Notes under the pieces: generated by a model
The model's database searches: none
Told to the model about the DNA's origin: nothing
The model's input: the letters and a program-made list of their open reading frames with translations, nothing else
DNA from: Micropterix aruncella
Lineage: Eukaryota > Arthropoda > Insecta > Lepidoptera > Micropterigidae
DNA: 64,000 nt
Direction: 5' to 3'
Assembly: GCA_944548615.1 (NCBI GenBank)
Contig: OX155960.1
Span: forward strand, 31,881,177 to 31,945,176
Translations under genes and position numbers: made by a program
Part shown: positions 1-11,756 of the stretch, one piece after another
Position numbering within the stretch: position 1 is the first letter of the stretch
Layout: the number at the start of each line of letters is the position of its first letter

Positions 1-437
1 TTAGTTTGCATTTATTTTCGTTTGTTCTGTTTGAATACAATATTTTTCAGCTTCTCTTCAATTATTTTTTTTTGGTTGTTTTAGTAGAAATTATTGGATG
101 AGTATTTTATTTTTTTTAAAATTGGGATAGAGTAGTCGCATTTAATAGAGTAATTAATTAAGGAAGGAAATCTTGGTTGCGGAACATTCGAGAATGCACC
201 GGGATTATGATTGTCGCCGAATTGTTTTGCCTGGCGAAAGTCACAAAGAAGTATGCAGAGCTGACTGCCAACCTTCACTAAGTTGGAGAAGCACCCTAAG
301 AAAAATTATTGCATTTCATTATTATATTTTTTTTTGTAATTCTTTGTGTACTACTAATTAGCATTGTTATTTGTGTTTGTGTTTAATTAACCTCTCAATT
401 CATTTTTATTGAGATATTAATTTCAATAATATTAAAC

Positions 438-505
438 CCATGAAAGGGTTTTTGCCATGAAAGGGTCATGAATGACCGTTTACGCCATGAAAGGGTCATG
501 AATGA
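438..505. repeat. Short direct repeat (22-bp unit, two copies plus a partial)
   Basis: The unit GCCATGAAAGGGTCATGAAT followed by GA occurs exactly at 454-475 and again at 484-505. A partial CCATGAAAGGGTT lies at 438-450. The spacing of 30 bp suggests local tandem duplication. No function is evident. Confidence 0.8.
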
Positions 506-1372
506 AATATAAAATTTCATTTTATTTTATATGATAATAAAAAGTTATCTTTTTGTTGCCCAATCATCCTTATTAATATAGGCTATCAAAAAATAAAAAA
601 TATAGGTACAGGTGGATACAAATGTTGCTGAGGGGTCTACTCACGAGATAGTTATCGACCTATATAAGAAAGTTATAAAACAAATAGAATAAATAGAGCT
701 TCCCTAAATTATTTAGAAGATTAATATTACAAATTCTTTTCTATATATGTAGAGAAAAATATTTTTGTCAATTAAATTCTAAGAAATATAGTTATGGGCA
801 TATATGGGATAAAGTCATATGCAATTACTGAGCTAACAGAAAAAAATATTATTATAAACGGACTGTTAAAACTCCATTATAGCGAATTTAGGTGGAAATG
901 TTTTACACCAAGAACCATTTTCGAAAAGTCAGAACCCTTGGGACGCGAGTAAAAATAGCACTTGATAGGTTTTATTTGAGGTGGGTCAATGCTCTTTCAG
1001 GGATACTTTTATATGAAACCCTCTTTAGTCGTATTAATTTATCTACGCAATAATACTTTTCATATCATGTAAGTATAGGCTTACCGCCATTCAAAATGCC
1101 GATATATACAATAATATGTAATAATCCATGGCAAAGATTGGACTACTATAATGAATGTATTAGCAGCAGCTGTATTTATTGGAAAGGTCGATGAACTAGG
1201 AGGTAGAATTTTCTTACTTCGTCCTTCTTCAAATATTACAATGAAGTACAAGAAATATTACAATCCCCCACCGCTTACGCTAGGAGATTTTAGGTGGGCT
1301 TATTATACGGCTAAATGATTGTTGTATAAATGGTGGTAGGTGACTTAGGGAAGGCTAATTTATTGTCTAACC

Positions 1373-1408
1373 CAGGGGTTCCCAATCTTTTTGGAGTCCC
1401 ACCCGGAT
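1373..1408 (+). mobile_element. Possible hAT-type transposon terminus
   Basis: The sequence begins CAGGGGTTCCCAATCTTTTT, which resembles the terminal inverted repeats of many animal hAT elements (CAGNGGTTCCCAAAC-like). I did not find the matching opposite end or an 8-bp target duplication, so this is a fragment at best. Confidence 0.35.
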
Positions 1409-3123
1409 TTTATGAAGGGACCTTCATAAAATGTCATTATTTATTGTATATACATTTATTACAAAGTTAAATTTAATATAATAATCGACGTGTGATTATT
1501 TGGGGATCAGTGGAGAATAGAGTGTGTAACGTAGATCATTTGCTATAAAAAGTTTATTTATTTATTAAATTAATTCGCAATCACCGTTCTAAAGCTCGTT
1601 TCATACAAATATGCGCTTAAAAATGGCAATACAAAAATGGCACCTAAAATGGAAAATTAATGGGTAATGCCTTCTCTCTAATCATGGGGTAAATAGGAAA
1701 GAACTCGATCTAAAATAACGCTTCAGCTGTATAATCATAATCATCGTTGGCAGCTGAGTCGTTTTTTAGGTCTGGTGTTTGCTCCTGCATTGCATCTGGC
1801 AACTTTAAATGTCGATATTAAATTATTTTCTGGTCAACGTATAAAGAAACTTACCAAAACTGGTGCTGAATACTCTCAGCACTGCTTTTAATAATTTTAT
1901 TTATTCTAAGCTGTAATTCATTAATATTTATTCTGTTCATTTTAATATTTTTACAAATGTCTTGTTTTTAGTATTCACACGATGTTGTAGAAAATCGAAA
2001 AGTTAGCGTCTCTGCTTGCATCCTTCGTTTCCAACATTGATATGCTTAATACGTAAGTATCATGGAGGTTTTAACTATGTTTGGATCCCCACCCATAGGC
2101 TAACCACCATGGTCTTAGAATCTCTAATATGACCACTTTGTACAATGAAAAGACTTTTTTTGATTTCTGGCGTATTTACAGATTTCTGATTTCAGATTTA
2201 ACAGTGTAGGAGCGAAGTATTCGAGTTTCAATCTTCACTTGCCCTAGGATCTGATTCAACTAAGCAGTCACGTCTTCCTTCACAGAGCAAGCTTGCTATA
2301 TTTTCTCGAGCTGCTCGTAACTCTTTCTTTTTCTTCTTCTTCATAATAGTCTTCGACAATCTAAAAATAGCAGTACCGCCAGCAGACTTGACTTGTTATA
2401 TTAGAGGTGCTTCGACTGGAAGTGCTCTAACGCCCTAGACTGGATTGTCTGTGCAGTCCAGACATTTGCCTAGTTTTGCTGTTAGTGACCAACTTGGATA
2501 TGGAAGATAGATACCAGGGAAAGTGGAGTAAATTATTGTTAGCAGATCATTGCTGGACATAGAATCATTGTTAGAATTATTGTTGAATCGCCATTAATAA
2601 AATACATAAGGCGGGCAAAGCTATTGCGCCATCAGTGACCTATTTCCGAGGGAGGAACTCAAGGTAAATACATAAATAGGCTTTTAAGGGCAATTCTGAA
2701 ATGCTTCAATAACTAAATAACACGAGCTAAACTTGCATTATAATTATCACTTACGTGTTCAGCTCCCTTGAAAGCATAATAATGAACGTTTTCATCAATG
2801 TTACAGAAAAAAAGTTAAATTTTGTTGGCTAGTTAATCTACGTAATGAAAAACATATCAATATTTTTTTACTTAAAAAAATAAGTTTATGAATGGTAAAA
2901 GCTAAGTATACGAATCATTTTTTAAATATTCTATTGTCATGTTCTTCAAATGCATCGGGTAACAGTGTTTATTTTTATTTGTTGTTTGGGGCTTTTCTAA
3001 TGTTTTTATGAGCCTTGTAACACTGCGACCATTGCTGATATATTGTGTTCGCCACCTTCTATAGTTCTGCGCTAAGCCTCGTGTCATTTGAAAACCAAAA
3101 CAGGTTTTTGGCGCCAGATTGTT

Positions 3124-3725
3124 TTACCTCCTCAAGTTGGAGGTAATGACCACCCAAGTAGGTGTATCTTTTACGCACGGGCCACACTCGCACATGAGGT
3201 GCAGGGGAGTTTCCTCTGCCTTTTGGCAGAACCTGCACATTTTTGTGTCTCGGAGCTTGAGGTTGTACATGTGTTTGATCAGGCCACAATGCGCCCTGAG
3301 CGCCATCTCCAGTATGCTTAGATTGTTTCTATTTAGTGATAAGGGCTCACGGGCAGTCTCACAGTCGTAAGCCTTAATTAGCCCTTTTGAATTATTCAAA
3401 CCTGGCATGTTGTTCCAGTAGTTGACGGTTTGTTCTAAACATATTTTTTGAGCATTAGGTTCGCAAGGCTTTTTGGTACGCCACAGCAAGGTTCAGGGCC
3501 ATATAACGTTCCCTTTACTCCCGTCTTAGCAAGTTCGTCGGCTTTTTCATTTCCCTCAATTCCTGCATGGTCGAGAACCCGTCTTAGAATTACTCTGTTC
3601 TTTTCGCCCAAGGAATTCAGTAGTAATACGCAGTTTTGCACCAGCTTTGAATTAATGGTATTCGAGGCTAGTGCCATAAGAGCTGCCTTGCTATTTGAGT
3701 GGATATATATTTGGTGGTCGGCGTA
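3124..3725 (-). pseudogene. Non-LTR retrotransposon fragment with RNase H domain
   Basis: Reading the minus strand from about 3725, one frame gives an RNase H-like stretch with the motifs YIHSNSKAALMALAS and DHAGIEGNEKADELAKTG, the typical 'HxGIxGNExAD' block of LINE RNase H. After a frameshift near 3440-3480, a second frame continues with a cysteine/histidine cluster, CRFCQKAEETPLHLMCEC, like the C-terminal zinc knuckle of Jockey/R1-type elements. The reverse transcriptase is absent, so this is a 5'-truncated, frameshifted relic. It lies about 0.2 kb downstream of gene A's 3' end. No longer functional; clade not certain. Confidence 0.75.
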
Positions 3726-3894
3726 GTTCTTTCAGTGATAGCAGTGATACACTGAGTGTGGTTATATGCGAAATTGTCCCAGCCTGGATATTTCCTGTTT
3801 ATCGATTGTAAGAAAGAATACTGTGTTATTTTAATATCGCGTTTATTCCATTTAGAGTGCACGTATATTTATCAGTAGCAAGTTATGTGCTTTA

Positions 3895-5139
3895 TTAGCG
3901 AACGTAGTAGCCGGAGTATCCTAATGGAAGTCCGCCATAGCCGGAGACGACGGGAGCTCCATACGCGCCGTAGGCTAATGGAGCACCATAAGCAGTGGAT
4001 ATTGCAGGGGCAGAATATGCCAAAACCTGTGGTTCTGGCTTGGGACTGGCCCAGGCGGCTACGACCAGCATGGCGAAGAAGTAAAACTGAAATAACACAA
4101 AAGTATATTGATTACACATAGACTCAGCGTCACCATAATAAGATGGTTATATAAACATTCTATCATTAATTCGGTTAAATAAGATATTTTAGGGAGGTGA
4201 CATATTTCTTATGAAAATTTATTTCAAGGTTAATTAATTTAGTTAAAATTTATTACATAGAGGAAAGTGTGGAAATATGTACTGGGTAATTATTATGGAA
4301 TATAGCGATTTTTCAGCTTTTTTTATTTTTTTTTTGTTACTACTCTTTCTTGTGAAATTCCACAATGGGCGGGTTTATTTATCATATGAAAATCTTTTAT
4401 AACCAACCCTACTAGGACGTGTTTATATGCATGTGCGCATGTAACTTGGGTATAAGTATGTGTCTTGTTATTGCAATCGACCGACAGAATTTAAAATGCA
4501 ATTCCTTCAATTTTATCCCAACGGAAAATGGTGACCCAGCCGGGAATCGAACCCAGGACCTTACAATGTAAGATCAGACGGCCTAACCACTTTGCCACCG
4601 GGCAACAAGTTTCACCATTAGAAATATTAGTGTGTTTCAACAAATATTAGGCCAAAGTCATTCTGACAAATAATCGTTTTAAATGTGACATTATCAATCG
4701 TTGAAATAAAGACACTTAGATGGCTCCATTCTTGATGAATTCGTTGATCAATTAAAACATAATATCATTGATTTTATAGTGAAATCAATGATAATATATA
4801 AAGAGACGCACAAAGTTTGTTTTGCCAGAATAAATACTGTAATGATCGATGCATAGAATAATATGTTTACGGTGCTTTGGCTTGTATTAACATGTTAAAT
4901 AACAGTGAAATAACTTTGGTTTATAATTTAATTTAATAATTAATTTGATTAATTTATTTTATTAGTTAATTTAAGTATTTTAGTTTAGTTCATAGCTTGT
5001 TATTTATAGATATAATAAAGTTTATAATTTTATAAGCTACCTTTTAAACATTTTAATAAAGTTTTAGAATACAATAATATTATTACTAGGTACATTAATC
5101 ATAATATTGTTTTAGTTCAGCTGATAAGTGGCAAGTAAG

Positions 5140-5192
<53 letters not shown>

Positions 5193-5302
5193 ACAGAGGG
5201 AAAACGAAAGTTAAAATCGGAAGTAAAGATTTGACGCACACTAACGATGCAATATGTAAATATAAATAATTTTTTAACATATCTTACCAGCTGCTTGAAC
5301 AT
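3895..5302 (-). CDS. Gene A: small secreted Ala/Tyr/Gly-rich protein, divergent family 1 member
   Basis: Two exons on the minus strand. Exon 1 (5302-5288) encodes MFKQL and ends at a GTAAGAT donor; exon 2 (4086-3895) follows a TTTCAG acceptor and ends in TAA, giving 68 aa. The start is the first ATG downstream of the TATA/TCAGT promoter. Residues 1 to about 18 form a signal peptide (FYFFAMLVVAAWA, cleavage before SP). The mature part is Ala/Tyr/Gly/Pro-rich with AYGAPLAYGAYGAPVV and ends SGYYVR. It differs from its paralogues by MFKQL instead of MFKL, FYF instead of LGF, and GGLPLGY. The 1.2-kb intron holds a SINE and a (GA)n tract. AATAAA lies on the minus strand at 3847-3842, and another overlaps the stop codon (3896-3891). 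The likely role is an extracellular, cuticle-like or neuropeptide-like-precursor protein; the family is not proven. Confidence 0.85.
4318..4607 (-). mobile_element. tRNA-derived SINE, copy 1 (in gene A intron)
   Basis: On the minus strand the element begins with a tRNA-like head (about 4605-4531) carrying an A-box-like GGCAAAGTGGTTAGGC and a B box GGGTTCGATTCCC. It continues through a tRNA-unrelated body and ends in an A-rich tail (T-rich on the plus strand at 4318-4340). The acceptor and T arms can pair, but the anticodon region forms a long hairpin instead of a 7-nt loop, so it is not a functional tRNA. A second copy lies at 9440-9718. Confidence 0.8.
5144..5189. repeat. (AG)n microsatellite in gene A intron
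   Basis: About 46 bp of uninterrupted AG dinucleotides, roughly 100 bp inside gene A's intron from the 5' splice site. On the transcribed strand this is a CT-rich tract. Confidence 0.95.
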
Positions 5303-5336
5303 CTTGATAAGTTTCAACTCAGACTGCTAACGAGTG

Positions 5337-5373
5337 ACTGATGCCTTGGTTGGAACTGCAACAATCTTATATA
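5337..5373 (-). promoter_or_regulatory. Gene A core promoter
   Basis: On the minus strand, TATATAAG (5373-5366) is followed by the arthropod initiator TCAGT (5341-5337), 32 nt from the start of the TATA box. The MFKQL start codon lies about 35 nt farther on. Confidence 0.75.
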
Positions 5374-6149
5374 GGTGCAGTTTTGGTAGTTGATTCGACC
5401 TAATTGATTGTTTGCTGACAATTGAATTTTATGTTTGTTTTTTAAGTATCTTAATACGTACCGCATTAATAAGATCAAGGTGAGCTAATCGGTAGTTATG
5501 TTTATAAATGATGTCATCACGGGATCTATTCGCAATTATTTGCATATGGGAAATTTAAACAATGGATATTACGACCCGAGTTGGATTTCTGTTTCCAGAC
5601 GCATGAGATAAAATGAACGTGTGAAAGAATATACAAAGTAAGGAATTCGTCTTCTAAGCTATTGTCCTAAAGCCTTGAGCTTAGAAATTTTACATGCTGA
5701 AAATACTACTTTTTAATTAGGGACCGTTTTCTCAAAGTCTTTATGGTGACAAGGTCTTCGAGGTACCGTGGGGCACAAGTTCAGAATTAATTTATTTATT
5801 TATTTCAATATTACATATATTTCCTAACATAAGAAAACATAGGAAAAACAATTACTTTCTAGTCAAATACAGCGACAAGTTGATTCACCTCAATCCCATG
5901 CAACCTGAGGCACGTCTAACTAGGCTTACGCCTGTGCCTAGATGTGTGATTTAAGACTTTTTAAGATTTAAGACTGCTAGCTGACTTTAAAAGGTTCTTA
6001 CTAGAGATTAGAGATTAGATTTAAAGTAGTTTAAAAATATATATTACATATGTATATACACAATATATTTACAACCAAATATTTTTTTGCTGATAATCAG
6101 GTTTTTTTTTATTTTTCAAAGTTTCTAATATTTTGATGTACTTTCCTCG
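5374..6149. other. A/B spacer, proximal part
   Basis: No gene seen. Around 5785-5950 a (TTTA)n-like stretch precedes a sequence with CTAACTAGGC, which looks like the end of a dispersed repeat: related words recur near 35060 and 39005. Its class is unclear. Confidence 0.45.
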
Positions 6150-6670
6150 GAGCCGAAAACATCAGTGAAAAGATTTCCAAAAAACGATTCAAAATCCTTT
6201 CTTTAGCGGGAGCAAAATGTGACTTTTTCCAAAGTGATACATCATCCATAGATAATCTTTGATTACCTATGTGTCTTTTTAGTAAAGAGTTATGACATGA
6301 GCCAAGATGTTATTCCGCAGATATATTAGGAGTAGAAAATAACAATAAAGAGTCTCTACCATAACATAATAAGTCATTTACCTTGTATAAGAGTCGAGGA
6401 ACCAATTATTATAAAATTGTGAATGTTGAAATTACCATGGTTATATTTTGCCACAGCGATATATCTACTGCAAAAGTCGCCCTTTTATAACAAAGCTATT
6501 AAATTTGTTTTTATTTATAATTATCAGTGTGCGTTTAGATTTATTAAATCTGACTTAATAATATTATTTATTTAATATAAATGTAATTCTTAGATAACGT
6601 TTGATGAATAAAAAAAATCATCATGAAAATAAATTTTGCTGTCTTATCGAAAACGGCCCTCAATTCCAAT
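6150..6670. repeat. Dispersed repeat of about 0.5 kb, copy 1
   Basis: The segment aligns by eye with 40780-41660. Shared words include CATAGATAATCTTTGATT, TATAAGAGTCGAGGAAC and ACGGCCCTCAATT / ACAGCCCTCAATT. This copy lacks the 320-bp insertion present in the other and so shows the empty site. No coding content recognised. Confidence 0.75.
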
Positions 6671-7085
6671 TATAAATACTATTTTCGCCTTGTATTTACT
6701 ACCTCTCATAACGTGGCCAAAGACTTTGCCTTGAAGAAGAAGCCTGTATATCTTCTCTTTTCTATTTCCATTATATGGGATCATGAGTGTCCGTCTGGGT
6801 TTGGGTATGAGTTCACGCCATAAGAACTGTAGAATAATAGCATGTATTTAGCAAATGCTAAGTTTAACCAAAATTTTGTTGTACCTACTGTAACTTTAGA
6901 GCAATTTAGGCAACATCCCAAAATGCTACTAGACACATAATGATACATTATCAAAATGTATTCGTAACGAAATAGTCATGCGCCGCTTAACTACTTAGTA
7001 CTCACCTATGTAATTGCCACACTGGACTTCTTGAACTTAGATAATTTCGTTTACTAAATTCGAGTGTGCAATAATAGAAAAGTTG

Positions 7086-7776
7086 AAAAGAAGGACGGGC
7101 GTTTTTGGCCCAGAGACCAATAACGACGAGTGATCGGAAAGGTTTTTATATGTTCTACAACTTTTATATAAAGGGATAAAAAAATATGGATAAAAATTAA
7201 TATTTTTTATCGCCTTCGGGTGCTATACATGATAAACAATATGTTTTTCCAGGAGAGGAAAAATTTTCAAGGTCCTTAATAATACATACTTAAATACTCG
7301 TAGAAAACAATTATCTTGATTTTATATGAACAAAACTTTCTATTTTTAAACTCTGGTTCATTATTAAGAATATCCATTATGTGCAAAACTATTGTGTGAA
7401 AAATTAAATGAAAACCAATTTGTGCAAAATGCAAAGAATATCTATTATGCACAAAATGGATATTATTATTGATGAACCATAGTTCTAAAAACAGATTATT
7501 TTTTCACAATAAATCGTGCTTTAGTTTTTATAAGAGTGTTTCTTATTAGGAACCTTGAAAACTATTAGTTATCCTTGTAAAATCATATATAACACCCAAA
7601 GGCGATAAAATACATACCTTTTTTATGTTTTATAGATAACTTTTTTCCCATAGCGGTTTGAGATTTTTTGCCCTAGAAAAAGTTGTAGAACATAAAAATG
7701 CCTTTCTAATGACGTATCACTCATAGTTATCGGTCTCTAGGCCAGGGTCCATACATTTTTGCCCATCGTTCTTTAC
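7086..7776. mobile_element. Foldback (long inverted repeat) element
   Basis: The left part (from AAAGAAGGACGGGCGTTTTT) is an imperfect inverted copy of the right part ending near GCCCATCGTTCTTTA. Both arms carry GAGACCNATAAC, GAGTGAT and ATGTTCTACAACTTTT. The arms are about 200 bp and enclose an AT-rich centre that itself contains inverted words around TATCCATTATGTGC. No transposase. Interpreted as a non-autonomous foldback/MITE-like element lying in the spacer between genes A and B. Confidence 0.65.
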
Positions 7777-7904
7777 ATTATTTTGGGAAACGATTTCTAT
7801 CGTGGCAGCAACGCAACAGATATGGAATAAATACCTATCAATAATGCATATGGATCAAACACCACGAACAATTTTGTTCTCTTTGTTTAGAACTCGAGAA
7901 CAAG

Positions 7905-8640
7905 CCCAGGGGACGACCGGAGGCTGATGATGCCGAATTATGGACGGCAATGGTAGCAATTGCGACAAAAACTAAAACCAAGATAGCAGCAGCTCTCAGC
8001 GTAAGTGAGGAAACAATATAGCGTCGTTTGAGTAAAATCGGCCAAGTAAAGAAGCTCGAAAAATGGATAATAGTGGATAAAGCTGCAAGCTGCTTGGATT
8101 GATTTACTGAACCAACACCAAAATGAAGGGTTTCTGAATCGGATTGTGATTTGCAACGAAATTTGCTGTTTGTGAGTAAGCGTAAACGTTTATCATAGTG
8201 GTTGAAACAAGAAGATCCAGCTAAAAAATGACCAAAATGCAACACCAGTCAGAAGAAGATCACCATGAAGGTCTGGTGGGTCTTTACTGTTGTATTCTTT
8301 ACAGATTATCGAGATCTGGAACTACAGTTAACGCAAATGTGTACTACCAAGAACTGCTAACAATGATGGACAAGCTCGCAATTAAAAACCCAGCCTGGGT
8401 TGATTCAGCCTGGATTCTTGAAATATTTAGCATGCCAAATATGTTTATGGTCCATTTGATTTACATGGGCCATAGACAAATTTAGCATACCAAATTTTTC
8501 AAGGATAGGCCCTCAGATCGCTTTAACTTCGCACTGTACGACACCGCAAGATCACACACTTCCTAGCAAACAGTTGCAAAGTTGCAGTTGGTGCTGCTCC
8601 AGACCAACTTCCACTCTGAAGAGGAGAATAAAAATTGACT
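7905..8640 (+). pseudogene. mariner transposase relic
   Basis: Reading frames on the plus strand show pieces of a mariner transposase in the right order. First is a helix-turn-helix part, RGRPEADDAELWTAMVAI then IAAALSVSEETI and IGQVKKLEKW (from 7908). Next comes a first catalytic-block remnant, GFLNRIVICNEI, where the family has a (T/C)xDE aspartate. After that come VYYQELLTMMDKLA and finally LYDTARSHTS with QTVAKLQ, where the family has HDNARPH. In-frame stops and frameshifts break it, and the first-block aspartate reads as Asn, so it cannot be active. It sits about 0.3 kb upstream of gene B's promoter. Confidence 0.85.
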
Positions 8641-8939
8641 TCTAAGCATTCGTCTATTTCTATCGACGACAAGTTTACATCAGAGGCATTAACCAATAAT
8701 CATTTCAATATTTTAATTAATAAAATATATATGTTTTGATACATATTTTTTTGCCTAAGTTTTTCTTTGAAAATAGCAGCTTTATAGGTAAAGGACCAAA
8801 TAGTAGGAATTATTGTGTGAGATAAAAAAACATTCTCTCCGTCATGCCTTAGTGTGTATCTTTGATATTATAATCGAGTCGAATATGTAGGCATCAAATT
8901 TGAATATCGCAGTACCAACGACAAAAAAGTCGCAGGTGC

Positions 8940-8975
8940 TATAAAAGCTCAGTATGAGCGAGTTTAATTATCAGT
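8940..8975 (+). promoter_or_regulatory. Gene B core promoter
   Basis: TATAAAAG at 8940-8947 is followed exactly 31 nt later by the initiator TCAGT at 8971-8975. Upstream, ATATGTAGGCATCA (8883-8896) resembles ATATGTAGGCGTCA upstream of gene C. Confidence 0.85.
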
Positions 8976-9009
8976 CGATTCATTATCAGTCTATTGAAAT
9001 CTATACAAA

Positions 9010-9311
9010 ATGTTCAAGCTGGTAAGTTATCTTTCTTTTATATGTCCTATATAAAACGAATTTGATTCACGAGTAATATGACAATATTATGAAAATGTTT
9101 ATTAAAATATTTACAGTTGGGTTTCTTCGCCATGCTGGTGGTAGCCGCCTGGGCCAACCCCAAAGCTGATCCTCAGGTTTTGGCATATTCTGCCCCTGCT
9201 TACGGTGCAGCTGCTTACGGTGCCCCATTGGCTTACGGTGCTTATGGAGCTCCTGTCGTCTCCAGCTACGGCGCCCTTCCACTTGCATACTCCGGCTACT
9301 ACGTTCGCTGA
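9010..9311 (+). CDS. Gene B: small secreted Ala/Tyr/Gly-rich protein, family 1
   Basis: Exon 1 (9010-9021) encodes MFKL and is followed by a GTAAGT donor. Exon 2 (9117-9311) follows TTACAG and ends in TGA, giving 68 aa. The start is the first ATG after the promoter. The signal peptide is MFKLLGFFAMLVVAAWA with cleavage before NPKADP. The mature part has two AAYG-type repeats, then APLAYGAYGAPVVSSYG and the end SGYYVR. The protein is identical to that of gene E although the flanks differ. AATAAA lies at 9403-9408, and a SINE begins just downstream. It forms a head-to-head pair with gene A. Secreted, probably cuticular or NPLP4-like; the exact role cannot be read from sequence. Confidence 0.9.
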
Positions 9312-9439
9312 GCAACAAAAAAACTAGGACTTTCTAGAAATTAAACAATTATGAAGCAAAAACCAATCTATGCAGGAATTTCATGTGAAAATATTTTGAC
9401 CAAATAAATTGTATATTTTCAATTTTGTTATCTAACTCA

Positions 9440-9718
9440 ATTTGTTTTTTTGTTTATACATATTATTGTGAAATTTTACAATGGACGGGTTTATTGACAA
9501 AAGATAATATCTCTTACCAAGCCTACTATGCAGTGTTTATATGTATGTGTCCGTGTAACATGTGTGAAAGTGTGTGCCATATTATTGCATTCGATCGACA
9601 GAATTGAAATGCAATTACGTTAATTTTATCCCAACGGAAAATGGTAACCAAGCCGGGAATCGAACCCGGAACCATACGAAGTAAGATCAGGCGACCTAAC
9701 CAATATGCCACTGGGCCG
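9440..9718 (-). mobile_element. tRNA-derived SINE, copy 2
   Basis: Same family and orientation as 4318-4607. The tRNA-like head is at the right end with B box GGTTCGATTCCCGG. Shared body words include TTTTATCCCAACGGAAAATG and CGACAGAATT, with a T-rich (A-tail on minus) left end near 9440. It lies immediately past gene B's poly(A) signal. Confidence 0.8.
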
Positions 9719-9719
9719 A

Positions 9720-11753
9720 ATATGCAATGAATAAAGTGTGTTATTAAATGCTATCTAAGGGCTGAGTGTGCCGGATTATTTTATGAAAGCTTTCACAATA
9801 ATTATCCGCATTTGACTTTATTGATTTTTTCCAAATACACCATTAATTCAACGTTTTTGAAAATATGGGAATATCCTAGCTGCATATCTATGGTCATAAA
9901 GGTAATTGCCTATTGGCATAATAATATTGTAGCATATAGATGGCTGGCGGAACCATCTAGACGTCTACGTATACGAAAAGTAAATAATATTATTATATAT
10001 AATTAAAATACGGCAGTTTTAAAATTGAGTGGATACGCTGATTTTTGGAAAACATGTTCGGATTTCTTCCAGTAATATAGTGCATGTGAATTAAAAATTT
10101 GAAACCAACATTCTATGATAAAAAACTAGAGATAATTAGAGATAGAGATAACCGACAATGTTATTTTATGACATAAGTATCATAGTTCACATATGTGATT
10201 TTTACATATGTGATATTATATTGTTCCCGGATGTCCCAGGACCACAATTCTGCTAGTCCGTTTATTGGGAGCAGTGAAACAGCACTCGTAAAAGTAACAA
10301 ATATCTAAATCCTCCATGGGCCAGTTAAATGCTAATATTACATTGAGTCTTAAAAACCGGTTAAAAATCACGAAAATAATGTAACAAACTAATTATTTTG
10401 AAAATTAAGTTTTACTTTCAAAGTTGTGATTTACGAAAATCGCATGAAGTAGTTTTGTGTATCTTAGTGAAAATTTGCATTAAAACTTCGAAAAAAACGA
10501 AAACAAGTTCTTTTACAGAACTACTTCTCGCAAACGCGCAAATTTTTGCAACTCAAAAGAATCATTTAACAAAATCATTTACAAGTATTTATATAATTCT
10601 TTCTCGTTTAATTTTATAATTTTTAACTCCATTTTCTGGGACTGCTTTGAGCAGGAACATCTGTTTGCTCCATTTTCACATGAAATGACATTTTGAATAA
10701 TAGCTAACTCTTTCTCTATTTCAGTTTGTTTTAATATAACCGATATTTTAACTCCAGAATCCATGTTATTTTTCTCTAAAAAATATTTTCTGGCTCTCGT
10801 CTCTTTGACTAAAACATCTTATAGACATAGCGAGATATTGTTCATTTTTTTAAACCTGGCTTTCCATAATACTTATTTTTTTTACATCATCTGCTTCTGT
10901 TAGCGATACGCTTTGATTATTTCTATTTTGTGAAGTTATCTCATATCCCACTATTTTTCCTCAAATATCGATCGAATAAGGAAATAATTCAAACTACAAT
11001 CGATCAGGGGGAAATAACCATCGGTGTCGGATCGGATTCGTATAAATAACATTTCAAAAACAAAAAATAAAACAGCTGGGCTTTGACTGTAGACTTAAAA
11101 TATGCTTAATCGCTATGAAACAGTTTTCTATATATTAATTGAATTGAGAAAGACGCCAATGATATTTTCCACTACATATATTTAAAAAATACACATACAT
11201 TATTTAATATAGTAATATATTTCATGGTCTTATAGGGTTTATTTTTAAAATAGAAAAGTTGACAAATCAATTTTGAAAATGTTAAATAGAAACGATTTAT
11301 AAAGCAATAGATTTATTTGAATATATACAGATAAATATAAACAAAAATTTATTAAAATGTGTCAAACTGTCTTTATTTCTTCCGAAATATAGTTTCCATT
11401 TATTTTAGGGGTTTATTCTTCCATGTAGATTTATTATTATCTTAGAAACTACTATATTCAGACTCCATTTTATTTTTCCTATAATCTTTGCTCCCGTAAT
11501 ATCAACAAACAATATGCTTTTCTGCTGCGGTTTATTATTACTCATCTTTTAAGGTCGTTATGGAGCCTGTATCAATATCATGTGAGGCAATGACCACGAT
11601 ATTTTTTTTCCTTTTATAATTACTGTTTTTTAATTATGTAATTACTGTTTTTAATATAATACTTGGTTCTTTATGTATATATTATTATTTTCATTTTACT
11701 TAATCGCCACCAACTAAACTTTGTCTCTTATTTTATTTCATTATTTTTATTCG
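9720..11753. other. AT-rich intergenic DNA
   Basis: No credible gene, RNA or classifiable repeat. A minor feature is a duplicated word around 10195-10215 (ACATATGTGAT twice). Short open frames here have random AT-driven composition. Confidence 0.5.
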
Positions 11754-11756
11754 TTA

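Larger units (their letters stand above)
1..2890. other. AT-rich intergenic DNA, no gene recognised
   Basis: I see no coding region here; the open frames are short and of random composition. Two small structures stand out and are listed separately: a short direct repeat near 438-505 and a hAT-like terminal sequence near 1373. The rest holds nothing I can name. Confidence 0.6.

Noticed and set aside
4531..4605. Possible tRNA gene on the minus strand
   Set aside because: Acceptor and T arms look tRNA-like, but the anticodon arm forms an 8-bp hairpin with a 3-nt loop, and the same head with a shared downstream body recurs at 9718, so it is a SINE.
9067..9318. Long antisense open frames (…RRSWRRQELHKHRKPMG…) across exon 2 of all family 1 genes
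   Set aside because: They are the reverse frame of the repetitive GCT/TAC/GGC codons of the real exon; they recur in every paralogue for that reason, have no promoter or splice context, and would be highly basic low-complexity proteins.
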